Assembly: GCF_008692785.1 (NCBI RefSeq)
Contig: NZ_VXJV01000002.1
Location: 1 to 64,000 of the forward strand
Source of the DNA: Salmonella enterica subsp. diarizonae
GTDB lineage: Bacteria > Pseudomonadota > Gammaproteobacteria > Enterobacterales > Enterobacteriaceae
Direction of reading: 5' to 3'
Length of the DNA stretch: 64,000 bases
The notes beneath the pieces were generated by a model that made no database searches, had not been told where the DNA came from, and saw only the letters and a program-made list of their open reading frames with translations. Below, in pieces: positions 53,811-64,000 of this stretch. The position numbers and the translations under genes were made by a program. How positions within the stretch are numbered: position 1 is the stretch's first letter; each line of letters starts with the position of its first letter.

Positions 53811-54236
53811 AGAGACCAGCCCCGCCGCAATCAGTGGGCCGACCGGCACGCCGCGAAACAGCGCAACGCCAAGAACCGTACCGACCAGCAGCCCGGCGAC
53901 GAGCTGCGGTTGGTTTCCCATCAGCGTAACGCCGCGACCGCCCAGCCAGGAGACGAAAACGCCGACGGCAATCGCGACCAGCGATTTCCAGTTTACAAAA
54001 GAGTGGATCAATGTGGAGGGCGGCAGGGTTCCGCTGGCGATGGGGGCCATCACACCGATGGTCAGAATGATAATCCCGACGGTGAGTCCCTGTTTTTCAA
54101 TCCAGGGAAAAAAGGTATTCAACGGGGTTACGCGGACAATAATCAGCACCAGAATTGAGACGGCGACAGTAGTGTTGTGGCTGATAAATCCCAGAGCTGC
54201 CAGTCCGAGCAGGATCAGCAGAGTGACATCAAACAT
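53790..54236 (-). CDS. yeaL: YeaL, DUF441 membrane protein
   Basis: 148 residues from the ATG at 54236 (GGAAAC upstream), giving the [17 protein letters not shown] start of E. coli YeaL. Four to five membrane helices. Function unknown. Confidence 0.93.
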   Translation of the reverse strand: MFDVTLLILLGLAALGFISHNTTVAVSILVLIIVRVTPLNTFFPWIEKQGLTVGIIILTIGVMAPIASGTLPPSTLIHSFVNWKSLVAIAVGVFVSWLGGRGVTLMGNQPQLVAGLLVGTVLGVALFRGVPVGPLIAAGLVSLIVGKQ

Positions 54237-54442
54237 TATGGTTTCCTTGCCAAAAAGTAAGCCCGACGACTTTACGCCCAAACGGGAAAGCGCACAGGCG
54301 TTTTTAACGATTGATACGGTTTTCAGGCAACTGCCTGAAAGATAATCTCTATGCGAAAAACGGCGTTTGTCATTAAATTGCCATCAACGCAGCGTACTGA
54401 TAACAGGTGAACCGTCATTGTTGTCTTCCGGAGGATACAATT

Positions 54443-54550
54443 ATGTACGATCCACCGTTTCTTGAAGCGCTGATGATTACGGCGTCGTTTTTCGCCATTT
54501 TTATCATTATCGTTGTGTCTGTCTTGCTCCTTGAACGGGGAGGGGGCTAA
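54443..54550 (+). CDS. yoaI: YoaI small membrane protein
   Basis: 35 residues, [19 protein letters not shown]... with one membrane helix, matching E. coli YoaI (SFFAI...VLLIERTG type ending). GGAGG precedes the ATG. It overlaps the convergent yeaK 3' end by four bases. In E. coli it is PhoB-linked. Confidence 0.88.
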
Positions 54551-55074
54551 GCCGTTGGCGATGACTGCGAGCGGCGGAAGATTGCCAGTTCCGGTCGGGC
54601 GATGCGCAGATAGTCCTGTGTATTCATAATGACTGATTTTTCCAGCAGACCGGCATTAAAGGCAATTTCATCGAAACGCTCAAACAGGAGCGGATCGGCG
54701 ACCAGTTTCAGGTTTGGGTGAAAACTGAAAGGCGGGATTGCGCCAAAAACGCAGCCGGTCAGCGTATCGACTTCCGCCGGGCTGGCAAGGGAGGCGCGTA
54801 AGCCGCCCAGATGCGAAGCAAGCTGAGAGAGGTCTGCTTGCTGATCGGCCGCTAAAATAGCAAGAACATGCTGGTTGACGCCGTTGCCTTTGACTTTACA
54901 GACCAGCGCTTTTGCGCCCTGGCCCAGCGCGGTACCACGTATTTCAGAAACTGCCTCGCATTTTCCTACCGCATCATGGCTAACCACGCGATAGCGCGCG
55001 TTCTCCTGCGTTAATAAGGCCACTAAACGCTGGTGCGTAGCGACGCCCTTCGCGACTTCAGTCATTTCGGTCAT
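54547..55074 (-). CDS. yeaK: YeaK, mischarged aminoacyl-tRNA deacylase
   Basis: 175 residues of the YbaK/EbsC fold ([17 protein letters not shown] with the catalytic-type Lys, [11 protein letters not shown]). It hydrolyses Ser or other mischarged aminoacyl-tRNA in trans. The N-terminus varies from E. coli; the first Met at 55074 is used, and an internal Met at 55065 is possible. Confidence 0.92.
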
Positions 55075-55117
55075 TTCTCACTCCTGGTGCAATATGAAAA
55101 TTTACTGCGAAACACTA

Positions 55118-56608
55118 TTATGAACGATGCTGTTTTTGTTGTTTGTTCAGATAGAGCTGCGCATCGGAAGCCTGGTAGGCATCATTAATCGTGTCATTGG
55201 GCTGCATATTATAAATCCCGGCGGAAAAATGGACTGTCTTATCCGGTGCGATAATTTGCAGGTTACGAATAATACGCTCTGGCAGATGGATAGCCAAATC
55301 CGCCGCGTAATCGACAAGAATAATACAGAACTCATCGCCGCCGAGGCGAATAGCGTAATCGCTTTTACGAATCGATGTTTTAATCGCTTTTGCCAATAGG
55401 GTAATGATCCGGTCGCCTTCCTGGTGTCCCTGGGTATCGTTGATCAGTTTTAACTTATCGCAATCAATGGCGACAAATGTCACTGGCGTACCGGCATTGA
55501 CCAGTCGTTGTAGTCGCTGTTCCAGTACCGGTGTTAATATTTTACGGTTGTAAAGCCCGGTCATAGCATCGCTAATATTTTCGCGCGTGACGTTGCGATA
55601 AAGCCGAAAGTGCATCCGTACCATATTAAGCAGGAGTGCCGTTGCCAGTAAGTAAAAGGCCAGCGCTTTCCAGGACGAGACAAGGAAATAGGTTAAATCA
55701 AGGGACAAAGAAACGCGCAGTCCGCCAGGGATATCATGGTTATAATTCACATATTGAAACAGATTATTTTTGCTTTGGTTAATAATGATCTCTTTTCCGG
55801 AGTCCAGATCTTTTAAGGTAACGTTAAGATAACGCCAAACCAGCGGACGGTCCTGGGTATAAAAAATATTTTTTAAATTATCCTGGTTAACGTCCACCAT
55901 CACGATACCTTTTAATGTCCCCGCCAGATAGACAGGCGTTAAAAAGCTCATGACGTTTTCCTGGGTAATATCATCCATGTAAATACTTGAAATAACCGTG
56001 CGGCCTGTAAAAAGTTTATCTATATCTTTTCTGTTAATACCCATTGTACCTTTTTGTAAAAAAGTCCAACGATGCATGGCGAAGCGCCGCGAGTTGATTA
56101 AATCATAGAAATAGACATAATGTTTATTTAAATCAACATAATAGCGGAATTTAAGCTCCAGTGTGCCCAATCCGTGACTGTGGTCGTCCTGCGCACGGTT
56201 GATGCTTACCGCCTGATCAAACGCAGGCAGCAAAAAGACGTCATCAAGATTATCGGTACACCGTGTGGCGGCGGTTTGCAGAGTGCCATGCAGCGCTGGA
56301 TAATTATGCCGAGTCAGGTTGACGCCGTGCGTACCGTTAATGGTTTCAAAGGCGGCGCAGAACGCGTGGCGTTTTTCTGCGGTGACAGGCTCTCCCGGCG
56401 CTTCAAAGGTTCGCATCAAATGTGCGGCGATACTTTGATTCTGGTACTTATCGTACAGAAACGACGAATCGGCTCTCTCCATGATATAACGCATATAGGC
56501 ATTCATTGCCCTGTCGCTGGCAATAAGTTCGTAAATCAGGAAGGACGATGTCAAAACGATGACGCTTGCCGAGATAAAGTGCCTGAGCGCTTTATGATGC
56601 AAATTCAT
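55118..56608 (-). CDS. cdgI: CdgI (YeaI), membrane GGDEF protein
   Basis: 496 residues. Two membrane helices (about 12-32 and 310-330) flank a periplasmic sensor segment. The C-terminal GGDEF domain has an intact active-site motif RLGGDEFCII and DAMTGLYNRKIL. It probably makes c-di-GMP in response to an unknown periplasmic signal. In E. coli, yeaJ lies nearby; it is absent here. Confidence 0.92.
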   Translation of the reverse strand: MNLHHKALRHFISASVIVLTSSFLIYELIASDRAMNAYMRYIMERADSSFLYDKYQNQSIAAHLMRTFEAPGEPVTAEKRHAFCAAFETINGTHGVNLTRHNYPALHGTLQTAATRCTDNLDDVFLLPAFDQAVSINRAQDDHSHGLGTLELKFRYYVDLNKHYVYFYDLINSRRFAMHRWTFLQKGTMGINRKDIDKLFTGRTVISSIYMDDITQENVMSFLTPVYLAGTLKGIVMVDVNQDNLKNIFYTQDRPLVWRYLNVTLKDLDSGKEIIINQSKNNLFQYVNYNHDIPGGLRVSLSLDLTYFLVSSWKALAFYLLATALLLNMVRMHFRLYRNVTRENISDAMTGLYNRKILTPVLEQRLQRLVNAGTPVTFVAIDCDKLKLINDTQGHQEGDRIITLLAKAIKTSIRKSDYAIRLGGDEFCIILVDYAADLAIHLPERIIRNLQIIAPDKTVHFSAGIYNMQPNDTINDAYQASDAQLYLNKQQKQHRS

Positions 56609-56902
56609 GATGAACTACAGCCCTGAAAGTCGGATGCGTTAGTTTACCATAGTGATGAGAATTCCTCTAATAGACTGTTTAAAAATAAAACGTGTTGATG
56701 TTCTGGAATAAAAATCATTCTCGATTTAATAAATCCAATAATACGCGGCGTTGATGTTTTCAGTCGTGACTATTGTCGCAAAAAGTAAGTTGTTAATTAA
56801 CGGCATCGCTTTAACACTAACGAAAATAAAATAGCCACTATTATTACGGTGAAAAGGAATGTGACGTGGTAAGGATAATAATGTACTTCCGCAGGAGGCA
56901 CG
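56609..56902. other. cdgI upstream region
   Basis: An AT-rich gap between cdgI (minus) and a small plus-strand frame. No gene or RNA recognised. Confidence 0.35.
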
Positions 56903-57091
56903 ATGAAACGGCTCAAGCAAATGTTTTTTATCGGTTTTTTATATTAATAGCGGCAGGTTTTTCAGTATCGGTAATGACAGATGCGCAACCTCCTGAACAC
57001 ATGCCCGCTGCTCATATTCAGAAGGGGTACTATACTTGGTCAGGGTGAAGAGGAGCCTGAGCTACCTTTTGGCTGGGAATGGCCTTGGTGT
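56903..57091 (+). pseudogene. frameshifted small secreted/membrane protein
   Basis: AGGAGG stands five bases before the ATG at 56903, but that frame stops after 14 codons (MKRLKQMFFIGFLY). The hydrophobic continuation ILIAAGFSVSVMTDAQ and HIQKGYYTWSG lies in the next frame to 57048. The original frame then resumes as GEEEPELPFGWEWPWC to 57091. The string of frames suggests a decayed signal-peptide protein with a Trp-rich tail. A base-calling error is also possible. Confidence 0.4.
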
Positions 57092-57251
57092 TAGTGATAT
57101 TAGCGTGATAGCATTGCGTTAAGGGATTAATTTCCCCAATATGGCAGAGCATCTTCATCCAGGCTATTTACGGAAAATTATTTCAGCCGAATAATGTGAA
57201 CGTTGAGTTTGTAATAAATCAGCCCGTGACGCATTACGGGCTGATTTATGG

Positions 57252-58565
<1,314 letters not shown>

Positions 58566-58621
58566 CTATTCTGTCAGTGCCGGATAGCGCTAACGCTTAG
58601 CCAGTCTACAGAACATTACTT

Positions 58622-58654
58622 TGTAGGCCCGGTAAGCGAAAGCGCCACCGGGCA
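58622..58654. repeat. REP-type palindromic element
   Basis: TGTAGGCCCGGTAAGCG / CGCCACCGGGCA arms in the yeaG-yeaH gap, matching the extragenic REP unit pattern. A partly similar CCGGATAGCG text lies 40 bases before it. Confidence 0.65.
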
Positions 58655-58660
58655 TTAACA

Positions 58661-60595
58661 TCATGACGATTTACGCACGCGCAGGTACCACTCGCACAGC
58701 AAACGAACCTGCTTACGGGTATACCCTTTCTCCATCATCCTATCGACAAAGTCGTCGTGCTTTTTCTGCTCGTCAGTTGATGTTTTGGCGTTAAAGGAAA
58801 TGACTGGCAACAACTCTTCGGTATTAGAGAACATTTTTTTCTCAATCACCGTGCGCAGCTTCTCGTAACTGGTCCAGTTTGGATTATGGCCGCTATTGTT
58901 GGCTCTGGCGCGCAGAACAAAGTTTACTATCTCATTACGGAAATCTTTCGGGTTACTGATACCCGCTGGTTTTTCAATTTTTTCCAGCTCGGCGTTTAGC
59001 GACTCGCGATCGAACAGTTGACCGGTATCCGGGTCGCGATACTCCTGATCCTGAATCCAGAAATCCGCATAAGTCACGTAACGATCAAAAATGTTCTGTC
59101 CGTACTCAGAGTAAGATTCGAGATAGGCCGTCTGGATCTCCTTGCCGATAAATTCGGCGTATTTCGGGATCAGGTAGCCTTTCAGGAACTCCAGGTAACG
59201 CTCAGCTTGCTCCTGCGGGAACTGCTCACGCTCAATTTGTTGCTCCAGAACGTAGAACAGATGTACCGGGTTGGCCGCCACTTCCGCATGGTCAAAGTTG
59301 AACACGCGGGAGAGGATCTTAAACGCGAATCGGGTGGAGAGACCGTTCATCCCTTCGTCCACGCCCGCGTAGTCGCGATACTCCTGGTACGATTTGGCTT
59401 TTGGGTCGGTATCTTTCAGGCTTTCACCGTCATAAACGCGCATTTTCGAGTAGATGCTGGAATTTTCCGGCTCTTTCAGGCGAGAAAGAATCGAGAAACG
59501 CGAAAGTGTTTCCAATGTGCCCGGCGCGCAGGGCGCATGAGTCAGCTCGCTATGATTAAGTAATTTCTCGTAGATTTTGATCTCTTCGGAGATTCGCAGG
59601 CAATAAGGCACCTTCACGATATAGACACGGTCGAGGAAGGCTTCATTATTTTTATTGTTACGGAAAGTCACCCATTCAGATTCGTTTGAGTGGGCAAGTA
59701 TGATGCCATTAAAGGGCAGGGCGGAAATACCTTCCGTGCCGTTGTAGTTACCTTCCTGGGTTGCGGTCAGCAATGGGTGCAGCACCTTGATAGGCGCTTT
59801 AAACATCTCGACGAACTCCATGATCCCTTGGTTAGCGCGGCACAGCGCGCCGGAGTAACCATACGCATCCGGATCGTTCTGGGCGTGGTGTTCGAGTTTA
59901 CGAATATCCACCTTGCCGACCAGCGCCGAAATATCCTGATTGTTTTCATCGCCGGGTTCCGTTTTGGCGATGGCAATCTGTTCCAGAATAGAGGGCCAGA
60001 CTTTCACCACGCGGAATTTAGTAATATCGCCGCCAAACTCATGCAGCCGTTTGGCCGCCCACGGGGACATAATCGTACCGAGATAGCGGCGCGGAATACC
60101 GTACTCTTTTTCCAGAATCTGCGCGTCTTCCTGTGGATTAAACAGGCATAACGGATGATCGTTGACCGGACTACGTTCGCCGTTGGCGCTTAAAACATAA
60201 ATTGGGACGCGCTGCATTAGCGATTTCAGCCGTTCAGCGAGCGATGATTTGCCACCCCCCACAGGCCCCAGCAAATAGAGAATTTGCTTCTTCTCTTCCA
60301 GCCCTTGCGCCGCATGTTTCAGATAAGAGACAATCTGTTCAATCGCGTCTTCCATGCCGTAAAACTCTTCAAACGCAGGATAGCGAGCAATCACCCGGTT
60401 GGAGAAGAGTCGAGAAAGTCGGGGTTCCTGGGCAGTGTCGACCATATTAGGCTCGCCAATAGCCATTAATAGCCGCTCTGCCGCGTTGGCATAAGCACTG
60501 CGATCTTGCCGGCAAATGGTAAGAAAATCCTGCAGTGTGAACTCTTCGTCCTTGGCAGCTTCGTAGCGCTGGCGATAGTGATCGAATATATTCAT
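58661..60595 (-). CDS. yeaG: YeaG, PrkA-type serine/threonine protein kinase
   Basis: 644 residues from the ATG at 60595 (GGATGG upstream), the standard length. The AAA-like N-terminus has Walker A GPVGGGKSSLAERL, and the PrkA C-terminal domain follows. It autophosphorylates and is required for adaptation to sustained nitrogen starvation in E. coli. The operon yeaGH has a sigma-54 promoter upstream. Confidence 0.95.
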   Translation of the reverse strand: MNIFDHYRQRYEAAKDEEFTLQDFLTICRQDRSAYANAAERLLMAIGEPNMVDTAQEPRLSRLFSNRVIARYPAFEEFYGMEDAIEQIVSYLKHAAQGLEEKKQILYLLGPVGGGKSSLAERLKSLMQRVPIYVLSANGERSPVNDHPLCLFNPQEDAQILEKEYGIPRRYLGTIMSPWAAKRLHEFGGDITKFRVVKVWPSILEQIAIAKTEPGDENNQDISALVGKVDIRKLEHHAQNDPDAYGYSGALCRANQGIMEFVEMFKAPIKVLHPLLTATQEGNYNGTEGISALPFNGIILAHSNESEWVTFRNNKNNEAFLDRVYIVKVPYCLRISEEIKIYEKLLNHSELTHAPCAPGTLETLSRFSILSRLKEPENSSIYSKMRVYDGESLKDTDPKAKSYQEYRDYAGVDEGMNGLSTRFAFKILSRVFNFDHAEVAANPVHLFYVLEQQIEREQFPQEQAERYLEFLKGYLIPKYAEFIGKEIQTAYLESYSEYGQNIFDRYVTYADFWIQDQEYRDPDTGQLFDRESLNAELEKIEKPAGISNPKDFRNEIVNFVLRARANNSGHNPNWTSYEKLRTVIEKKMFSNTEELLPVISFNAKTSTDEQKKHDDFVDRMMEKGYTRKQVRLLCEWYLRVRKSS

Positions 60596-60697
60596 GATAT
60601 GCCATCCTTTCGTTTTTTCGCACATGTTAAGAGCCGTTCATATGAATAGTAGAGGCTCCCGGAAGAGGTAGACTGAACGCCGTCTCTGCTAAGGAAA

Positions 60698-60713
60698 AGC
60701 AACTCTCATGCCA
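60698..60713 (-). promoter_or_regulatory. sigma-54 promoter of yeaGH
   Basis: On the minus strand TGGCATGAGAGTTGCT fits the sigma-54 consensus TGGCACG-N4-TTGCW, with GG and GC at the right spacing. It lies about 103 bases before the yeaG start, agreeing with NtrC control of yeaGH in E. coli. Confidence 0.8.
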
Positions 60714-61017
60714 TTTTATTGGTCAGGAGATCAACGTGCCCGGTGATACACCTTCTTAACATTAAGCGTAGATGGCATTTGCAAAACTTGCCTGTACGCG
60801 CCAGTAGATTTCGATGACATATCAATAACTCATCGGGTGGAAAAGCCTGGTTAATGTCAGAAAAAGCGTTTCCGGTCACATAACGATCATCAGCCGATCA
60901 TCTGAAAATAATCTGTGATGGTGATATTAAACGGTTACATTGTGTAAAATAGTTGGGCTTATAAGTATTGGCGGTTACACTTTTGCCGCAGAACATTTGA
61001 ATAAGGAATTATGGATT

Positions 61018-61764
61018 GTGACCAAACTTAAACTTCTGGCTCTTGGCATGCTTATCGCAACGTCCGCCAGCGTCGCGCACGCTGAAAGCAACCTGACGCT
61101 GGGCGCAGGCGTTGGTGTGGTTGAACACCCTTATAAAGATTACGATAGTGATGTTTACCCGATACCGGTCATCGCTTATGAAAGCGAAAATTTCTGGTTC
61201 CGCGGTCTGGGCGGCGGTTATTACCTGTGGAATGACAATACCGATAAGTTGTCAATCATGGCGTACTGGTCCCCGATGTACTTCAAGCCGGGCGACAGCG
61301 ACGACCATCAGTTGCGTCGTCTGGACAGGCGTAAAAGTACTATGATGGCGGGCGTCTCTTACGCGCATCACACCCAATATGGTTTCCTGCGTACCTCTCT
61401 GGCAGGGGATACGTTGGATAACAGTAACGGTATCGTCTGGGATCTGGCCTGGCTGTATCGGTATACCAATGGCGGGCTGACCTTAACGCCAGGTATCGGG
61501 GTAGAATGGAATAGCGAGAACCAGAACGACTATTATTACGGCGTATCACGTAAAGAGTCTTCGCGTAGCGGCCTGCGCGGCTATAACCCAAATGATAGCT
61601 GGAACCCGTATCTTGAGCTTAGCGCTAACTATAATTTCGCGGGTAACTGGAGCGTATACGGTACTGCGCGCTACACCCGTCTGTCGGATGAAATTACCGA
61701 TAGCCCGATGGTGGATAAATCCTGGACCGGTATCCTTTCTACTGGCGTAACCTATAGATTCTGA
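61018..61764 (+). CDS. mipA: MipA, MltA-interacting outer-membrane scaffold
   Basis: 248 residues from the GTG at 61018 (KLKLLALGMLIATSASVAHA signal peptide). Beta-barrel of the MipA/OmpV family ending STGVTYRF. It links MltA to PBP1B in E. coli. AAGGAA is upstream. Followed by its own terminator. Confidence 0.95.
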   Translation: MTKLKLLALGMLIATSASVAHAESNLTLGAGVGVVEHPYKDYDSDVYPIPVIAYESENFWFRGLGGGYYLWNDNTDKLSIMAYWSPMYFKPGDSDDHQLRRLDRRKSTMMAGVSYAHHTQYGFLRTSLAGDTLDNSNGIVWDLAWLYRYTNGGLTLTPGIGVEWNSENQNDYYYGVSRKESSRSGLRGYNPNDSWNPYLELSANYNFAGNWSVYGTARYTRLSDEITDSPMVDKSWTGILSTGVTYRF

Positions 61765-61790
61765 TTGATTGAATTTGTCGGAAAACCGCT

Positions 61791-61817
61791 ACAAAGCCTG
61801 CGTTATGCAGGCTTTGT
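61791..61817 (+). terminator. mipA terminator
   Basis: ACAAAGCCTGC / GCAGGCTTTGT perfect stem 26 bases after the stop. Confidence 0.85.
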
Positions 61818-62052
61818 GCTGACTGATACGCGAATATTGTGGCGTATATCAATGCGCTGTTAACCGGGTATGGTACAGGCTTACGTGGTTCACGCTTTGT
61901 TACATCCGTTTAAAAAACGAGTCGTTTATATGAAAAATCCAGGTAATTACAATTGCGCTAACAATTAGTGTAGTAATTGTTGCAATGCTGGTGACTATCT
62001 CCCTATAACGTCCCGTTTATGCTATACCCATTCTTCACCGCGAGTAAGACGA

Positions 62053-63249
62053 ATGAGCATAGTATTCAACACAGTAGCCAAGCCTGGCGGCAGTCTGTGT
62101 AACTTATCCTGCAAATATTGTTTCTATCTTGATAAACCCCGGGGGCAGCGCGTCATGTCTGATGATGTGCTGGAGACGTATATCCGCCGGGTAATTGATG
62201 ATACGCCATCCTCAGAAGTCTCGTTTTGCTGGCAGGGGGGAGAGCCGACGCTATGCGGCCTCTCTTTTTACCAAAAAGTGGTGCGCTTGCAGCAACGCTA
62301 TGCCAACGGCAAAACTATCTACAACAGTCTGCAAACCAATGGCGTATTAATCAATGAAGAGTGGGCTGCTTTCTTTGCGCAGCACCAGTTCCTGATCGGT
62401 ATATCGATTGATGGGCCGCAAGTCGTTCATGATCATTACCGGAAAACGCCGTCAGGGCGGGCGTCTTTTTCCCGAGTCGTTAATGCTATCCGCCTTCTGC
62501 AGGTAAATGATGTCGAGTTCAACACACTCACTGTCGTGAATGATGCGTCATGCCGTCATGGCAACGCTATTTATCATTTTTTGACGCAGGAACTGGAAAG
62601 TAAGCACCTGCAATTTATTCCCATTGTTGAGCCGCTCGCGCAAAAAGCGCAGCGTTCTTTGACGTTATCTGGCAATGATGATTCGCCTTCGCTGATGCCC
62701 TTTTCCGTCACGCCTGAAGGGTGGGGCGCATTTATGTGCGATGTTTTTGATCAATGGATACGTCACGATGTCGGACGCATATTTGTACAGCTTTTTGACA
62801 ACTTACTTGGCGTCTGGATGGGGGAGCCCGCCACGCTTTGTACGATGCAGCCGACCTGCGGACAAAGTTTGCTGGTGGAGCAGAATGGCGACGTGTTTAG
62901 CTGCGACCATTTTGTTTTTCCCGCCTATAAACTGGGCAGTCTACGGCAACACTCTTTAGAAGAAATGGCGGCCTCTCCTTTTCAGCAGCAGTTTGGCGCG
63001 GCTAAAGCAAACCTTTCCTCACGCTGCCAGAACTGTACATGGCGCTTTGCCTGTTACGGCGGCTGTCCGAAACACCGAATTTGTATGGACGGCGGCGAAC
63101 GACAAAATTATCTCTGTAAAGGATATCTGGAGTTCTTTCAACATGTGACGCCCTATATGAATGTGATGCGTCAATTATTATTGAATCATCGACCCGCCGC
63201 GCATATTACCCGCATCGTCGACATGATTGCGGATGACATTCGTCAGTGA
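62053..63249 (+). CDS. anaerobic sulfatase-maturase-type radical SAM protein (SPASM)
   Basis: 398 residues. The N-terminal CNLSCKYC (C-x3-C-x2-C) binds the SAM iron-sulfur cluster. The C-terminal SPASM region has CTMQPTCG, VFSCDHFVFP and CQNCTWRFACYGGC-type cysteines for auxiliary clusters. Related to AslB/ChuR/YdeM, which convert an active-site Ser or Cys of a sulfatase to formylglycine. No sulfatase is in the window, so the client is elsewhere or of another type. Confidence 0.9.
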   Translation: MSIVFNTVAKPGGSLCNLSCKYCFYLDKPRGQRVMSDDVLETYIRRVIDDTPSSEVSFCWQGGEPTLCGLSFYQKVVRLQQRYANGKTIYNSLQTNGVLINEEWAAFFAQHQFLIGISIDGPQVVHDHYRKTPSGRASFSRVVNAIRLLQVNDVEFNTLTVVNDASCRHGNAIYHFLTQELESKHLQFIPIVEPLAQKAQRSLTLSGNDDSPSLMPFSVTPEGWGAFMCDVFDQWIRHDVGRIFVQLFDNLLGVWMGEPATLCTMQPTCGQSLLVEQNGDVFSCDHFVFPAYKLGSLRQHSLEEMAASPFQQQFGAAKANLSSRCQNCTWRFACYGGCPKHRICMDGGERQNYLCKGYLEFFQHVTPYMNVMRQLLLNHRPAAHITRIVDMIADDIRQ

Positions 63250-63343
63250 CAAGAAAATCGCCCCCTACGCGGTATGATGCCGAACATTACCTGGGGTATA
63301 AGCGTCCTGTATTGTTTTACCGTCGAGTGACATTGAAAAGGAA

Positions 63344-64000
63344 ATGAAGACAGTGAAAAACGTAACGTTTTGCGGGCAGGAGACGCTTCCTGCTATAGGA
63401 CAGGGAACATGGTATATGGGCGAGCGCGCAGATCATCGTCAGCGCGAGGTTTCGGCGCTGCGCGCGGGGCTGGATTTGGGGTTACGCCTTATTGATACGG
63501 CTGAAATGTATGCCGACGGCGGGGCAGAAAAGGTCGTGGGCGAGGCGCTGGTGGGGCGACGTGATGAGGCATTTCTGGTGTCAAAAGTGTACCCGTGGAA
63601 CGCTGGTGGCCAGAAGATAGTTGCCGCTTGTGAGGGAAGCCTGCGTCGTCTGAAAACAGATTATCTCGATCTCTATCTGTTGCACTGGGCCGGAAGCTTT
63701 TCATTCGAAGAGATCGTTGAGGGTATGGAGCGGCTAATAGCGCAGGGGAAAATTCGCCGTTGGGGGGGCTCTAATCTTGATTATGACGAAATGCAGGCGC
63801 TGTGGCGCATCCCGGGGGGACAGCAATGTGCGACAAATCAGGTACTCTATCATCTGGCGTCACGCGGTATTGAGTATGATTTATTGCCGTGGTGTCAACA
63901 ACAGCGGATGCCAGTAATGGCCTATAGTCCGCTTGCGCAGGCCGGCCGATTATGTAGCGGTTTACTGAATCATCCGGTGGTGAATGAAATTGCGTGCGCG
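63344..64000 (+). CDS. yeaE: YeaE, aldo/keto reductase (5' part)
   Basis: 219 codons from the ATG at 63344 to the window end; the full protein is about 284 residues. AKR features: LRLIDTAEMYADGGAE with catalytic Asp and Tyr, VSKVYPWN with Lys, LYLLHWAG with His. In E. coli it reduces methylglyoxal and related aldehydes with NADPH. AAAGGA precedes the start. Confidence 0.94.
   Translation, partial: MKTVKNVTFCGQETLPAIGQGTWYMGERADHRQREVSALRAGLDLGLRLIDTAEMYADGGAEKVVGEALVGRRDEAFLVSKVYPWNAGGQKIVAACEGSLRRLKTDYLDLYLLHWAGSFSFEEIVEGMERLIAQGKIRRWGGSNLDYDEMQALWRIPGGQQCATNQVLYHLASRGIEYDLLPWCQQQRMPVMAYSPLAQAGRLCSGLLNHPVVNEIACA

Overview
The window is a Salmonella chromosome, almost certainly S. enterica. 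The right half is in S. Typhimurium-like order: agsA with its FourU thermometer, an ABC transporter operon, zinT, aadA, leuE, yeaR-yoaG, RyhB-2/IsrE, yeaQ, nimT/nimR, yeaK, cdgI, yeaH-yeaG, mipA, yeaE. The middle carries the Salmonella virulence genes msgA, envE, cspH, pagD, pagC and pliC. The subspecies cannot be fixed from sequence alone, but the accessory content (OmpT-like omptin, SPATE autotransporter, SET-domain effector, ABC-dependent polysaccharide cluster) is unlike the common Typhimurium layout as I remember it.

Region 1 (1-11.4 kb) is visibly AT-rich. It holds a polysaccharide cluster: a decayed glf fragment, a HAD phosphatase, a nucleotidyltransferase-kinase fusion, a second nucleotidyltransferase, a Wzm/Wzt-type exporter, four or five glycosyltransferase-like genes and an acyltransferase. 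Two very small ORFs follow. Region 2 (11.4-21 kb) is an effector and cell-envelope island. It has the remnant of an SspH-type ubiquitin ligase effector and an intact 1058-residue protein that joins the SspH/SseI-type N-terminal translocation domain to ten 63-residue helix-turn-helix-like repeats and a C-terminal SET domain. It also has an OmpT-like protease, a Bor lipoprotein, a small secreted Cys protein, the g-type lysozyme inhibitor PliG, an SDR enzyme, a tiny Cys-rich secreted peptide and a deleted second copy of the SET effector.

Region 3 (21-32 kb) holds a SPATE serine protease autotransporter, msgA-envE-cspH-pagD-pagC, a second Cys-rich peptide paralogous to the first, tRNA-Arg(CCU) with a decayed glyT-like tRNA beside it, a C4/IsrK-like phage RNA element, pliC, a Fur-box-associated small locus and agsA. 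Region 4 (32-42.8 kb) has a sialidase-like protein, cytochrome b561, two lipoproteins, a five-gene ABC importer preceded by a perfect match to the NikR operator GTATGA-N16-TCATAC (so probably nickel uptake), an MscS channel, a Cys-rich copper-type four-helix protein, tRNA-Arg(UCU) and zinT with a Zur-like palindrome.

Region 5 (42.8-64 kb) is Salmonella/E. coli-type backbone: cryptic aadA, a LuxR regulator, a BluR/MlrA-like MerR regulator beside an AriR-family gene, a periplasmic chorismate mutase with a PheC-like partner, then the yea block and the start of yeaE. E. coli diguanylate cyclase genes yeaJ and yeaP are missing from their expected places.

The strongest candidate for an undescribed system is the SET-domain effector. 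Its repeats vary at two adjacent residues (repeat positions 40-41), recalling the logic of TAL-effector repeats. A decayed paralogue 5 kb away shows that this is a family that duplicates and degrades locally.
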